A stretch of DNA of 64,000 bases from Micromonospora chokoriensis. GTDB lineage: Bacteria; Actinomycetota; Actinomycetes; Mycobacteriales; Micromonosporaceae. How positions within the stretch are numbered: position 1 is the stretch's first letter; every line of letters begins with the position of its first letter. Shown here one piece after another: positions 9,727 through 17,892 of this stretch. Under the pieces are notes generated by a model. It did not search any database, had not been told where the DNA came from, and saw only the letters and a program-made list of their open reading frames with translations. Made by a program: the position numbers and the translations under genes. The stretch lies in NCBI RefSeq assembly GCF_900091505.1, contig NZ_LT607409.1:434001-498000 (forward strand), given 5' to 3'.

Positions 9727-10479
9727 ATGGCCCGTACCCCGTCATTGCTGCGCCGCACGCTCGCGGCTGGCCTCACCGTCCTCGCCACCGCGGCGGCGGC
9801 CCTGGTCGCGACCGCCGGACCGGCAGCCGCGGCCACCACACCCGGCATCGACGTGTCCCGCTACCAGGGCACCATCAACTGGACCAGCGTCCGCAACTCC
9901 GGCGTCCAGTTCGCCTTCATCAAGGCGACAGAGGGCACCAGCTACAAGGACCCGAACTTCAACGCGAACTACGTCAACGCGTACAACGCCGGGGTGATCC
10001 GCGGGGCGTACCACTTCGCCCGGCCGAACATCTCCGCCGGCTCCACCCAGGCCAACTACCTGGCCTCCAACGGTGGCGCCTGGTCGGCGGACAGCCGCAC
10101 CCTGCCGGCGGCGCTGGACATCGAAGCCAACCCGTACAGCGGCGGATACTGCTACGGCCTCAGCACGACAGGGATGCGCAACTGGGTGCAGGACTTCCTG
10201 AACACCTACCGCTCGCGCACCGGCCGGTACGCGGTCATCTACACCACCACGAGCTGGTGGAACCAGTGCACCGGCAGCTGGACCGGCCCGTGGGCGAACC
10301 ACCCGCTCTGGCTGGCCCGCTGGGCGAGCACGCCGGGCGCCCTGCCGGCCGGGGCGTCGGTGTGGAGCTTCTGGCAGTACACCAGCACCGGCGCTGTCTC
10401 CGGGATCAGCGGCAACGTGGACCGCAACTACTGGAACGGCGACCGGAGTCGTCTGATCGCCTTGGCGAACAACACCTGA
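9727..10479 (+). CDS. Secreted GH25 muramidase (lysozyme)
   Basis: A 250-residue exported enzyme. Residues 1-36 form a signal peptide (two Arg, long Ala/Leu core, cleavage near AAA). The mature part is one glycoside hydrolase family 25 domain: GIDVSRYQG with Asp42, FIKATEG with Glu69, LDIEANPY with Asp131 and catalytic Glu133, and WSFWQYTS near the end. It cleaves the beta-1,4 bond between N-acetylmuramic acid and N-acetylglucosamine in peptidoglycan. No cell-wall-binding repeats are present, so it is probably released or acts at the producer's own wall. ATG 9727 is chosen over an earlier start because of GGAGG seven bases upstream and because it leaves a proper signal peptide. A strong hairpin follows the stop. 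Confidence 0.93.
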   Translation: MARTPSLLRRTLAAGLTVLATAAAALVATAGPAAAATTPGIDVSRYQGTINWTSVRNSGVQFAFIKATEGTSYKDPNFNANYVNAYNAGVIRGAYHFARPNISAGSTQANYLASNGGAWSADSRTLPAALDIEANPYSGGYCYGLSTTGMRNWVQDFLNTYRSRTGRYAVIYTTTSWWNQCTGSWTGPWANHPLWLARWASTPGALPAGASVWSFWQYTSTGAVSGISGNVDRNYWNGDRSRLIALANNT

Positions 10480-10488
10480 CCGTGCCGT

Positions 10489-10545
10489 TGGCGGCAGCGG
10501 GACCGACGGTCACCACACGGTCGACAATCGGTCCGGCTGCCGCCA
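10489..10545. terminator. Strong bidirectional hairpin
   Basis: Arms 10489-10506 and 10528-10545 pair over 18 bp with one mismatch (outer part TGGCGGCAGC / GCTGCCGCCA) around a 21-nt loop, between the convergent GH25 gene and the small membrane-protein gene. Confidence 0.8.
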
Positions 10546-10554
10546 CACCGTCGT

Positions 10555-10782
10555 TCAGGCTCGCCGTCGGCTCAGAACGGGCACCGCAGTTTCCTCGCGA
10601 GCCAGCGCGCCCCGGCGGGTCACCCGCCAGGCGGCCACCCCGGAACCGGCAACGATCACGACGCTGAGCAGTGCGATGAGCACCGGAACCCCCACGGCGG
10701 CCAGCAGCAGGATCGCGTCGCCGAGCGCGACAAGCATCCACAGTGCCATTCGAGGCCGGGTGTCCCTCCGTCGGTAACCCAT
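10555..10782 (-). CDS. Small two-segment membrane protein, unknown function
   Basis: A 75-residue hypothetical protein: Arg-rich start (GYRRRDTRPR), one long or two short hydrophobic segments at about residues 14-47, then a basic tail WRVTRRGALAREE. The ATG at 10782 has GGAGGGAGG at a suitable distance, which is why the frame's extension to 10812 is not used. GC-rich third positions support coding. I recognise no family. Confidence 0.55.
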   Translation of the reverse strand: MGYRRRDTRPRMALWMLVALGDAILLLAAVGVPVLIALLSVVIVAGSGVAAWRVTRRGALAREETAVPVLSRRRA

Positions 10783-10847
10783 GTCGTGCCTCCCTCCGTC
10801 GTCGAAGGTCAATTACCCAGGACGACGGAAGGTCATGCGAATGAGTT

Positions 10848-12848
10848 TCAGTCCTGGCGGTCGGGCACGAAGCCCTTGGCGATCCGGTCGAAGTTCGGCA
10901 GGTTGGCCTGCCAGTCCTTCTCGGCGATCTCCCACCGCAGGGCGTACCCCCGGTTGCTGGCCGTCACGAACCCCCGGTTACGGACGTGGATCCGCTGCCC
11001 ATCGCGGGTCTCCAGCCACTCCCAGTCGCCGCAGGTCTTCCAGAAGTCGCACGACTTGATACCGAGGTTCTGGTAGTTGTTGACGAAGTTCTTGCGGTCC
11101 GACTCCTTGTCCTGCCAGTCCTTGACCGCGTCCTTCGCCGGCGTGTTGGTCCACTGCACCAGCAACTCGCCCGGCCCGTTCGACTCGTCGAAGACGACAG
11201 TGTTGCCGTTGACCTGGCTACGCACCCAACCATCCGGGATCGGCAGGGCGAAGCCGGCCGGGTCCTTGTGCAGCTTCCAGCCCGCCGGTAGCGCGTTCGG
11301 GTCCGCCGAGGGCGTGGCCGAGGCCGACGGAGTGGGCGCCGTCGACGTGGGCGGTGGTGGCGCGGCAGCGGACGTCGGCGCAGCCCCCGAGGTCGCGGCG
11401 GCCCCCGTCGGGTTGGCCTGCGGCGTCTTGTCGTCGTCCTTCGTGAGCATCGGCACGACCACCACGAGGCCGATCAGCAGCAGCGCGACCAGGGCCCCGA
11501 CCAGCACGTTGCGGCGGGTGTTGTTCGGCTTCGTGCCGTCCGACAGCGGCACCGCCGCCCGACCGGAAGGACCCACCGGAGGCATGAGCGCCGTCGGCGT
11601 CGACGGCTTGCGCTGCACCGGGGCCACCGGCGGGCCGTCCACGACGGTCGGCTCGTCGTCGTCGGTCGTCGTACCGTCGCCGGTCGTGTCACTCGCCGCC
11701 GTGACCTTGGCGGTCGGGCCGGCGTCGGCCGGGGCCGGTCGGTTGATCGTGGCGGTCGGCTCCGCCGCCGCCGGGTCGGCGCCCACATCGGACGACACCA
11801 CGGCCGTGGGTGTGGCGTCGGCCGTGGACGGCGGGGCGGCCACGGCCGGTGCGGCGTCGGCGGCCGGGGTCACGGCAGCAGAAGCAGCGGCGGCGGCCGG
11901 TGGTGGCGACACCGGCCGGTCCGCACCCTCGGCAGGTCGCGGAGCCGGCACCACCGGCAGGCGCGGCTCGCGCGGACCGTTCGGCCCCGGCCGGCGTACG
12001 CCATCGAGCAGTGAAATTCCGCGCGACCGCTTACCTCCGGCGCGGCGCAGCAACCGTTCCGCCACCTCGGCGGTGATCCGCTCGTTCGGGTCCTTGCGCA
12101 GCAGCCCGTTGAGCACGGCCTTGAGCGGGCCGGCGTTCTTCGGCGGCGGGATCGGCTCGGTGGCCAACGCGGCCAGGGTGCCGATCGCCGACGGCCGGGC
12201 GTACGGCGACTTGCCCTCGACCGCCGCGTAGAGCGTCGCGCCCAGCGACCACAGGTCGGCCTCCGGCCCGGCGGTGCCGTCGCGAGCCCGCTCCGGGGAG
12301 ATGTACGCGGGTGAGCCGAGCACCATGCCGGTGCGGGTCACGTTCGGGTCGCCCGGAATCGTGGCGAGGCCGAAATCGGTCAACACCACCCGGCCGTCCT
12401 CGCCGAGCAACACGTTGCCCGGCTTGACGTCGCGGTGCATGACGCCCGCCTTGTGCGCGGAGCTGAGCGCGCCCAGCACACCGAGGCCGATCTCCACCGC
12501 GCGGGCCACCGGCACCGGGCCGTCCTCGGCGAGTGTGTCCTGCAACGACTTCGACGGCACGTACTCCATGACGATCCACGGATCGCCGTCGGTGCGCAGC
12601 ACGTCGAAGATGCGCACGACATTCGCGTGGTTGAGCCGGGCGATGGCCCGGGCCTCCCGCAACGAACGTTCCCGCATCTCGCGGCGTTCCTCGTCGGTGA
12701 GACCGGGCGGCGGCACCAACTCCTTGATCGCGACGTCCCGGTGCAGCACCTCGTCGCGCGCCTTCCACACCCGGCCCATGCCACCCTGGCCGAGCGGCGA
12801 CAGGAGCCGGTATCGGTCAGCGACAAGTTGGGGAAGCGCGTTCGACAT
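10848..12848 (-). CDS. Receptor-like Ser/Thr protein kinase with external sensor domain
   Basis: A 666-residue Hanks-type kinase. The kinase domain covers about residues 13-270: glycine loop LGQGGMGRVW (19-28), Lys42 in VAIKE, catalytic HRDVKPGNVLL with Asp140, DFG at 158-160 and an activation loop with NVTRTGMVLGSPAY. A Pro/Ala/Thr-rich linker of about 160 residues leads to one membrane segment (about 446-467) and an external domain of about 150 residues beginning GFALPIPDGWVRS and containing two Cys in KSCDFWKTCG. No PASTA repeats. The external domain has the same pattern as that of the kinase at 43.7 kb. A TACCGT box 7 nt before the ATG suggests a leaderless mRNA. The signal sensed is unknown. 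Confidence 0.92.
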   Translation of the reverse strand: MSNALPQLVADRYRLLSPLGQGGMGRVWKARDEVLHRDVAIKELVPPPGLTDEERREMRERSLREARAIARLNHANVVRIFDVLRTDGDPWIVMEYVPSKSLQDTLAEDGPVPVARAVEIGLGVLGALSSAHKAGVMHRDVKPGNVLLGEDGRVVLTDFGLATIPGDPNVTRTGMVLGSPAYISPERARDGTAGPEADLWSLGATLYAAVEGKSPYARPSAIGTLAALATEPIPPPKNAGPLKAVLNGLLRKDPNERITAEVAERLLRRAGGKRSRGISLLDGVRRPGPNGPREPRLPVVPAPRPAEGADRPVSPPPAAAAASAAVTPAADAAPAVAAPPSTADATPTAVVSSDVGADPAAAEPTATINRPAPADAGPTAKVTAASDTTGDGTTTDDDEPTVVDGPPVAPVQRKPSTPTALMPPVGPSGRAAVPLSDGTKPNNTRRNVLVGALVALLLIGLVVVVPMLTKDDDKTPQANPTGAAATSGAAPTSAAAPPPPTSTAPTPSASATPSADPNALPAGWKLHKDPAGFALPIPDGWVRSQVNGNTVVFDESNGPGELLVQWTNTPAKDAVKDWQDKESDRKNFVNNYQNLGIKSCDFWKTCGDWEWLETRDGQRIHVRNRGFVTASNRGYALRWEIAEKDWQANLPNFDRIAKGFVPDRQD

Positions 12849-12855
12849 CGCTGAG

Positions 12856-12861
12856 ACGGTA
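12856..12861 (-). promoter_or_regulatory. -10 box (TACCGT) for kinase gene
   Basis: Minus-strand TACCGT, 7 nt before the ATG at 12848; no ribosome-binding site. Confidence 0.5.
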
Positions 12862-12926
12862 CCCGGACCCGCCGACGCTCACACCGTCGGCACGCCACTG
12901 TCCGCTTCCCGCAACGTCGCGCGGCG

Positions 12927-12932
12927 TACCCT
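12927..12932 (+). promoter_or_regulatory. -10 box (TACCCT) for accE
   Basis: TACCCT lies 6 nt before the accE ATG at 12939. It gives accE its own promoter, needed because pccB is 7.5 kb away. Confidence 0.5.
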
Positions 12933-12938
12933 GGCGGC

Positions 12939-13133
12939 ATGTCTGCCGAAGAGCCGCTGATCCGGGTCGTGCGTGGTGTCCCCACCGCCGAGGAGTTGGC
13001 CGCTCTCGTCGGGGCGATCGTCATCCGCTCCCGCCCGGCCGTGACCCCCGCCCCGAAGACCGCGTCCGCCTGGGCGCGCAGCGGGCGACCCACCGGCCCT
13101 GGCGGGTGGCGCGCCGCCGGTCTGCCCCGCTGA
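12939..13133 (+). CDS. accE: Acyl-CoA carboxylase epsilon subunit
   Basis: A 64-residue protein with the two conserved ends of actinobacterial epsilon subunits: IRVVRGVPTAEELAALV near the N-terminus and WARSGRPTGPGGWRAAGLPR at the C-terminus, joined by a variable Ala/Pro segment. Epsilon binds the beta subunit and strongly raises the activity of acetyl/propionyl-CoA carboxylase complexes in Streptomyces and Mycobacterium. Here it is separated from pccB by nine unrelated genes, where it is usually next door. It precedes the type VII-like cassette and then maf. A TACCCT box 6 nt upstream supports the ATG. Short but confidently recognised. Confidence 0.88.
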   Translation: MSAEEPLIRVVRGVPTAEELAALVGAIVIRSRPAVTPAPKTASAWARSGRPTGPGGWRAAGLPR

Positions 13134-13222
13134 CCCGACCTACCCCGGCGGGGGCTGCCAGGGGCACGCGGAGCCGTTACCCTCACTCAGGGAAGTGGTG
13201 CCGTCACACGTAGGGAGGATCC

Positions 13223-13681
13223 GTGATCCCTGAGGAGGGCCGGCCAGCGCCCTGGTTGCGCGGATACGGCGGCATCGAAGCCGACATCAGCCAGCTCCGC
13301 GACTTCGCCGACCGGCTCGCCGCGGAGGTCGAGAGCAACTACGCGCCCCACCTGCCGTACATCGCCGAGGACATGTCCGCGCAGCTACCCAACCCGTGCG
13401 ACGCCTTCGTCGAGCTGGTCACGTTCCTGCACGCGCACCACGAGACGCAGCAGGCCACCGCCGACATGGTGTACGCCGTCCGAGGCGCCACCGGCCACCT
13501 CGCCGCCGCCGCCGACCGAGTCGCCACCCACTACGCCGACAGCGACGCCTTCACCGCCGCCCGGATGGTCGACGTGCGACGTGCCCTCGCCGACCCGAGC
13601 GCCCTGCTACCCGGCGGGCCGACGCCGATGCTGACCGACCCCACCAGGCCCGACACCGAAGGTCCGGTGGTGCTGCCGTGA
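13223..13681 (+). CDS. Helical WXG100/EspC-like putative type VII substrate
   Basis: A 152-residue, mostly alpha-helical protein. Two predicted helical stretches (about 17-45 and 62-103) are followed by Tyr104-x-x-x-Asp108 (YADSD), matching the YxxxD/E signal found after the helical hairpin in type VII secretion substrates. The C-terminus is Pro-rich. I do not recognise a named family, and the central WXG turn is not clear (only W11). The GTG start at 13223 has AGGGAGG seven bases upstream. Its stop overlaps the next GTG (GTGA), the first of two such couplings leading to a mycosin. Assignment as a secreted ESX-like protein is inferred from this context and the motif. Confidence 0.55.
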   Translation: MIPEEGRPAPWLRGYGGIEADISQLRDFADRLAAEVESNYAPHLPYIAEDMSAQLPNPCDAFVELVTFLHAHHETQQATADMVYAVRGATGHLAAAADRVATHYADSDAFTAARMVDVRRALADPSALLPGGPTPMLTDPTRPDTEGPVVLP

Positions 13682-15057
13682 TCGAACGAGGCACCGGCCG
13701 CACCTCCGGCCTCACCGACTGGCAACTGATGGACGTCAACAGCATGTGGGCCTGCCTACAGGACCACGACACCGCCAACCACTGGAAACAGGTCGCCGGC
13801 TGGCGCAAGGTCTGCGACCTCGCACAGACCCACCTCGGCCGCCTCCACGAATACCGGCGCGGCCTCGCCGCCGCCTGGCCACCCGAAACCAGCGCCGCCT
13901 CCAGCACGTACCTCGCCGAACTCGACCAACTCATCGACAAGGTCCAGCGCACCCACGACGCCGCCGCAGCGAACTACACCGCGTTGTCCGCCGCCACCCA
14001 GGCCATCAGCACCACCCGCGCCGCGCTCCGCAAAATCCACGAGGTGTACGCGGCCAAGCTCCAACAGAAGCAGGCGTACGACGCGATGGCCGCCGACCCG
14101 AAAGCGGTGATGGGCAACCGGGTGACGACGCCGCCGGTCGCGGACGGGGAACTGGAACAGCTGAACGTACAGGCCAGGAGCATGATGTTCGGCCTCAGCG
14201 GCGAACTCCAACAAGCCCAAGCAACACTCCAAAAACCACCGGCAGCGCCTAGGAATACGCGACAGCCGGACGATCCCGACGTTTATGACAGCAATTCCGC
14301 ACCCACCATTCCGCCGATATTGCCGGTACCGCTGCCCGCTTCCTCACCTACTAGTTCGAGGGGCCGGGATGGGGAGCGAATTATTTCCACCCCCGCCACG
14401 CCCGGGGTGGGACCAGTTCTCGGCGGAGTCACATCAGGAGTTCCCTCACCATCTAATCATGCGTATTCGCCGATCATACAAGCAGCGGGAACATCTGTCC
14501 CACCAGTTTCGAGCGGACTTGGCCTCGCACCAGAAATTCCGCCTACCTCCAATGGCCCCTCAGCAGCGCCTGCGACACGGGCCACCCCGCCTGGTTCCTC
14601 CATCAAGCCGATCAGCCTAGGCACGGAAGGAGGTGCAGCGCATCCCACGCCAACGGTTCGCGCGACTCCCTCGACTGGAGGCCTAATTGGCGGTGTGCCA
14701 GGGTCAATCTTAGGTCAGCCTGTAGGCAATTCCGGCGGTCCGAGAAGAATCAATCCCGTTGGTGGGGTCATCGGCGGCGGTGGCGCCGGGACAGCCCCCG
14801 CAGGTTCAGCGGGAAGCCGGCCCGGCGGGGGGCGCAGCCTCAGCGGAGGCACAAACAACTTTCCGATCGGTGGCGCCCCAGGACTGCCTGGAAGCGCAGG
14901 GCGGCTAGGACCACAGCCACCAGGGACCAACGATAAATCTCGCTACTGGGACCCAGACAATCCCTGGAAGACTGATCAAGGTGTTCCACCGGTAGTTCGC
15001 TCTTCAGATAGCGATGATCCAATCGACCCCGGTCCAGCAATCGGGTTCAGCAGGTGA
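13678..15057 (+). CDS. EspB/PPE-like protein with helical head and Gly/Pro-rich tail
   Basis: A 459-residue protein in two parts. Residues 1 to about 187 are helical, with Trp67 in a WPPE turn between long helices (about 35-65 and 72-135), reminiscent of PPE/EspB-type type VII substrates. From about 188 to the end it is low complexity: Pro/Ser, then Gly-rich runs such as GGVIGGGGAGTAP, expected to be disordered. Base composition changes within the gene: from about 14,240 third positions become much more A/T-rich than in neighbours. It is coupled to both neighbours by GTGA overlaps. Function unknown; a partner or substrate of the downstream mycosin is the best guess. Confidence 0.55.
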   Translation: MIERGTGRTSGLTDWQLMDVNSMWACLQDHDTANHWKQVAGWRKVCDLAQTHLGRLHEYRRGLAAAWPPETSAASSTYLAELDQLIDKVQRTHDAAAANYTALSAATQAISTTRAALRKIHEVYAAKLQQKQAYDAMAADPKAVMGNRVTTPPVADGELEQLNVQARSMMFGLSGELQQAQATLQKPPAAPRNTRQPDDPDVYDSNSAPTIPPILPVPLPASSPTSSRGRDGERIISTPATPGVGPVLGGVTSGVPSPSNHAYSPIIQAAGTSVPPVSSGLGLAPEIPPTSNGPSAAPATRATPPGSSIKPISLGTEGGAAHPTPTVRATPSTGGLIGGVPGSILGQPVGNSGGPRRINPVGGVIGGGGAGTAPAGSAGSRPGGGRSLSGGTNNFPIGGAPGLPGSAGRLGPQPPGTNDKSRYWDPDNPWKTDQGVPPVVRSSDSDDPIDPGPAIGFSR

Positions 15058-16196
15058 CAACACCGCTACTCGCCAGCATTTCGGGGCTGACTTTGGCTGC
15101 AATGCTGCTTCCTGCCGCCTCAGCCACCCAGCCGCAGCATGCAGACCGCATACGGGACGACCAGTGGCATCTGCCGTTCCTCCGAATAAGTCAGGTACAT
15201 TTATTGAGCGAAGGGGCTGGCGTCATCGTCGCGGTGCCAGACACCGGAGTCGATCCGCATCCTGATCTACGCGGAAACCTGCTCGATGGGGCCGACGTCA
15301 TTCCCGGGGGCAACGGCAAGGGCCACCAAGACAATGATAGCCATGGCACTGCGATGGCTGGCTTGATCGCCGCACATGGAAGCACGAACAGCCAAGGCGC
15401 CCTTGGAATCGCACCTAAAGCAGAAATACTTCCTATATTTGACACGCCAGCTAATCGCGACGGTGATCCCGATGCACTGGCCTCCGGCATCGAGTTCGCC
15501 ATAGCCGAGGGAGCCGATGTTGTCAGCATCTCAGCAGTCGCCGGAGCGAGCGTGCGGCTTCAACAAGCCATCAAAGCCGCCAAGGATGCCGACATCATAT
15601 TAGTAGCAGCGGCAGGCAATTTTCCTCCTGACACCCGGGTTGGCTATCCCGCCAGCGAAGAGGGCGTGATTGCGGTTGGTGGCGTCGATCGCGCTGGACA
15701 ACACGCTGCCATCTCGGTCACCGGGCCAGAAATCGACGTCGTCGCTCCTGCAGTGGACATCTACAGCACTAGCTACGGCGGGAAGTACTCGAAGGGCACC
15801 GGCACATCGAGCGCGACGGCGATTGTGGCTGGGGCGGCGGCTTTGATCCGGTCCAAGTACCCCTACCTGCCCGCACGCGAGGTCGCGCACCGGCTCACGG
15901 CCACCGCCATCGACAAGGGCCCGCCTGGGCGGGACGACGAGTACGGCTATGGCGTGATTGATCTCGTGGCAGCGCTGACGGCAGACGTACCGCCGCTGGG
16001 TTTTGAATCGGTGAGCGCTCCGGCCGACGCTGGCCCTTCGGCGGCGGCAGGCGACCGGCAGGGTGATGGCGACAGCGGCGCTACGGCACGTGGCCTGGCC
16101 ACCCTGGGTGTGATTCTGGCTGCCGGGGTCGGATGGGCGGTGGTGGCACGGCGTCGTCGCCGTGGTGATGATCCGCCGCCCAGGATCAGTCGCTGA
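15054..16196 (+). CDS. Mycosin-like S8 serine protease (type VII secretion-associated)
   Basis: A 380-residue subtilisin-family protease. An N-terminal signal segment (about 1-25) is followed by the catalytic domain with Asp63 (VPDTGVD), His97 (DSHGTAMAG), oxyanion Asn189 (AAAGN) and Ser252 (GTGTSSATA), then a Pro/Asp linker, a C-terminal membrane segment (about 346-363) and RRRRR. This is the layout of mycosins (MycP), membrane-anchored proteases needed for type VII secretion in mycobacteria. No EccB, EccC, EccD or EccE gene is in the window, so it is an orphan relative to the secretion machine. The gene overlaps the previous stop by GTGA and is clearly less GC-rich than its surroundings, which hints at acquisition or at least a different history. 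Confidence 0.85.
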   Translation: MTTPLLASISGLTLAAMLLPAASATQPQHADRIRDDQWHLPFLRISQVHLLSEGAGVIVAVPDTGVDPHPDLRGNLLDGADVIPGGNGKGHQDNDSHGTAMAGLIAAHGSTNSQGALGIAPKAEILPIFDTPANRDGDPDALASGIEFAIAEGADVVSISAVAGASVRLQQAIKAAKDADIILVAAAGNFPPDTRVGYPASEEGVIAVGGVDRAGQHAAISVTGPEIDVVAPAVDIYSTSYGGKYSKGTGTSSATAIVAGAAALIRSKYPYLPAREVAHRLTATAIDKGPPGRDDEYGYGVIDLVAALTADVPPLGFESVSAPADAGPSAAAGDRQGDGDSGATARGLATLGVILAAGVGWAVVARRRRRGDDPPPRISR

Positions 16197-16435
16197 CCAA
16201 CGCGAGCGATCTTTGATCGTCTCGGGTTTCGCGAAAGTGGGGTGTCTGGAGGCATCGGATACCGCGTTTTCCGGGCATGGCGAGCGTCGCGAGGGGTAGG
16301 GCGCGCTGATCGACTCCACTTTCCCGATGTGGCGGTATCCGTCGGGGGTGGATGGGCCGTTATCGGCGATGTGAAGTGGATCAAGGGGGCATGGGTCTGG
16401 ATTGAGCGTGGCGGACGCCGCGGGTGGGTTGCCGG

Positions 16436-16441
16436 TAACGT
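16436..16441 (+). promoter_or_regulatory. -10 box (TAACGT) for maf
   Basis: TAACGT is 7 nt before the GTG at 16449, which supports that start over longer readings. Confidence 0.45.
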
Positions 16442-16448
16442 CGGGTTC

Positions 16449-17117
16449 GTGTCTGACTCTCTGCCGCTCCGCCTTGTGCTCGCATCGGCGAGCCCTGCCC
16501 GTCGTAAGCTCCTGCAGGCCGCCGGCATTGAGCCGGATGTGCTGGTCAGCGGGGTGGACGAATCTCTGGTGATGGCCGACCGGGCCGAGGAGTTGTGCCT
16601 GGAGTTGGCACGGCTCAAGGCCCAGGCGGTGCTGACCCGGTTGAGCCCGGCCGCTGATCAGCGGACGCTGGTGGTCGGCTGCGACTCGGTGTTGGCCTTC
16701 GACGGGGAGATTCTCGGTAAGCCGGCGGACCCGGCGGACGCGACCCGGCGGTGGCAGCGGATGCGGGGGCGTAGTGGGGTTCTGCACAGTGGGCACTGCC
16801 TGATCGACGTCGTCGCCGGGCGGCGCGCGGAGGCGGTGGCCTCGACGACTGTCCACTTCGCGGATATCAGCGACGACGAGATCGCCACGTACGTGGCCAG
16901 TGGCGAGCCGCTGGCCGTGGCCGGCGCGTTCACGATCGACGGGCTGGGCGGGCCATTCGTGGAGCGGATCGAGGGTGACCCGGGCACGGTGGTCGGGTTG
17001 TCGATGCCGCTGCTGCGCCGCCTTCTCGCCGAGCTCGACCTGCGGATCACCGACCTGTGGACGAAGGTCGCGCCGGGCGGCCAAGCCGTCGAGCCACTCG
17101 GTAACGTCCGGTCATGA
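16449..17117 (+). CDS. maf: Maf-like nucleoside triphosphate pyrophosphatase
   Basis: A 222-residue Maf/HAM1-superfamily protein: LASASPARRKLL near the N-terminus, VVGCDSVLAFDGEILGKP in the middle (the conserved Asp and Lys) and GAFTIDGLGGPFVERIEGDPGTVVGLSMPL near the end. Maf proteins hydrolyse non-canonical nucleotides (dTTP/UTP and modified forms) and in some bacteria affect septum formation. In Streptomyces maf lies in the acyl-CoA carboxylase cluster near the epsilon gene; here it follows the type VII-like cassette. The GTG start is backed by a leaderless promoter signature. The 250 bp upstream (16197-16448) hold no convincing gene. The stop overlaps the next ATG (ATGA). Confidence 0.88.
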   Translation: MSDSLPLRLVLASASPARRKLLQAAGIEPDVLVSGVDESLVMADRAEELCLELARLKAQAVLTRLSPAADQRTLVVGCDSVLAFDGEILGKPADPADATRRWQRMRGRSGVLHSGHCLIDVVAGRRAEAVASTTVHFADISDDEIATYVASGEPLAVAGAFTIDGLGGPFVERIEGDPGTVVGLSMPLLRRLLAELDLRITDLWTKVAPGGQAVEPLGNVRS

Positions 17118-17767
17118 CCACCAAGTCGATCCCGCTCACCGACGAGCTGCACGCCTATCTTGTCGCGCACGGCTCCCCGCCGGACGAGATCATCCGGGAC
17201 CTGGCCGACGAGACCCGGTCGGTGTTGCCGGAGCACGCCACGATGCAGGTGGCGCCGGAGCAGGCGGCTTTCCTGACCTTCCTGACGCGACTTCTCGGCG
17301 CACGACAGGCTGTCGAGGTCGGCACGTTCACCGGGCTCTCGTCGCTGGCGATCGCCCGCGGTCTGCCCGATGGTGGGCAGTTGACCTGCTTCGACATCTC
17401 CGAAGAGTTCACCGGCATCGCCCGGCGCTACTGGGATCGGGCCGGCGTGCAGGACCGGATCGACCTGCGGATCGGCCCGGCCGGAGACCGGCTCCGGGAG
17501 CTGCCGCAGGAGCGCTATCTCGATTTCGCGTTCATCGACGCGGACAAGACGGGCTACCCGATCTACTGGGCGGAGTTGGTGCCCCGGATGCGTCCGGGTG
17601 GGGTGATCGCGGTCGACAACGTGCTGCGCGGCGGCAGGGTCATCGCGCCGAGGGACGTCAGCGACCGGGCGATCGCCGCGTTCAACGACGAGGTGCTCGC
17701 CGACGTGCGGGTGGACCCGGTGATGTTGCCGATCGCGGACGGCCTGACCCTCGCCCGGGTGCGCTGA
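17114..17767 (+). CDS. Class I SAM-dependent O-methyltransferase (CCoAOMT-like)
   Basis: A 217-residue methyltransferase of the cation-dependent O-methyltransferase family. AVEVGTFTGLSSLAIA (about 65-80) is the SAM-binding motif; FAFIDADKTGYPIYW holds the metal-binding Asp, and GGVIAVDNVLRGGRV follows as expected. It should methylate a hydroxyl on a small catechol-like molecule, but the substrate is not known for bacterial members. It overlaps maf by ATGA, so the two are co-translated. After the stop comes a 26-bp inverted repeat and a tandem repeat tract, then the convergent ABC permease gene. Confidence 0.87.
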   Translation: MTTKSIPLTDELHAYLVAHGSPPDEIIRDLADETRSVLPEHATMQVAPEQAAFLTFLTRLLGARQAVEVGTFTGLSSLAIARGLPDGGQLTCFDISEEFTGIARRYWDRAGVQDRIDLRIGPAGDRLRELPQERYLDFAFIDADKTGYPIYWAELVPRMRPGGVIAVDNVLRGGRVIAPRDVSDRAIAAFNDEVLADVRVDPVMLPIADGLTLARVR

Positions 17768-17772
17768 GCGGC

Positions 17773-17848
17773 TGATCCACTCGGGTTCCTGGAAGTCGCG
17801 GCATCCCGACGCCAGGACACCCCGACTTCCAGAAACCCGAGTCGATCA
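17773..17848. repeat. Long GATC-flanked inverted repeat (type D)
   Basis: Arms 17773-17798 and 17823-17848 pair over 26 bp with two mismatches around a 24-nt loop (left arm starts TGATCCACTCGGGTTCC). The right arm ends in GTCGATCA, the same 8 bases that open the GATCATG repeats. It lies between convergent genes and may act as a bidirectional terminator. Confidence 0.8.
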
Positions 17849-17892
17849 AGCCAGGGCCGGGCCACGGCCACGGCTAATCCGGGCCACGACCA

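Noticed and set aside
16205..16395. Further degenerate inverted repeats with GATC (for example near 16308 and 16376)
   Set aside because: Pairing is limited to 8-9 bp with many gaps, so I could not separate it from chance in this region.
16197..16448. N-terminal extension of Maf from 16242
   Set aside because: The added residues are Trp/Gly/Arg-rich and outside the family; GTG 16449 has a leaderless promoter and starts where Maf proteins start.
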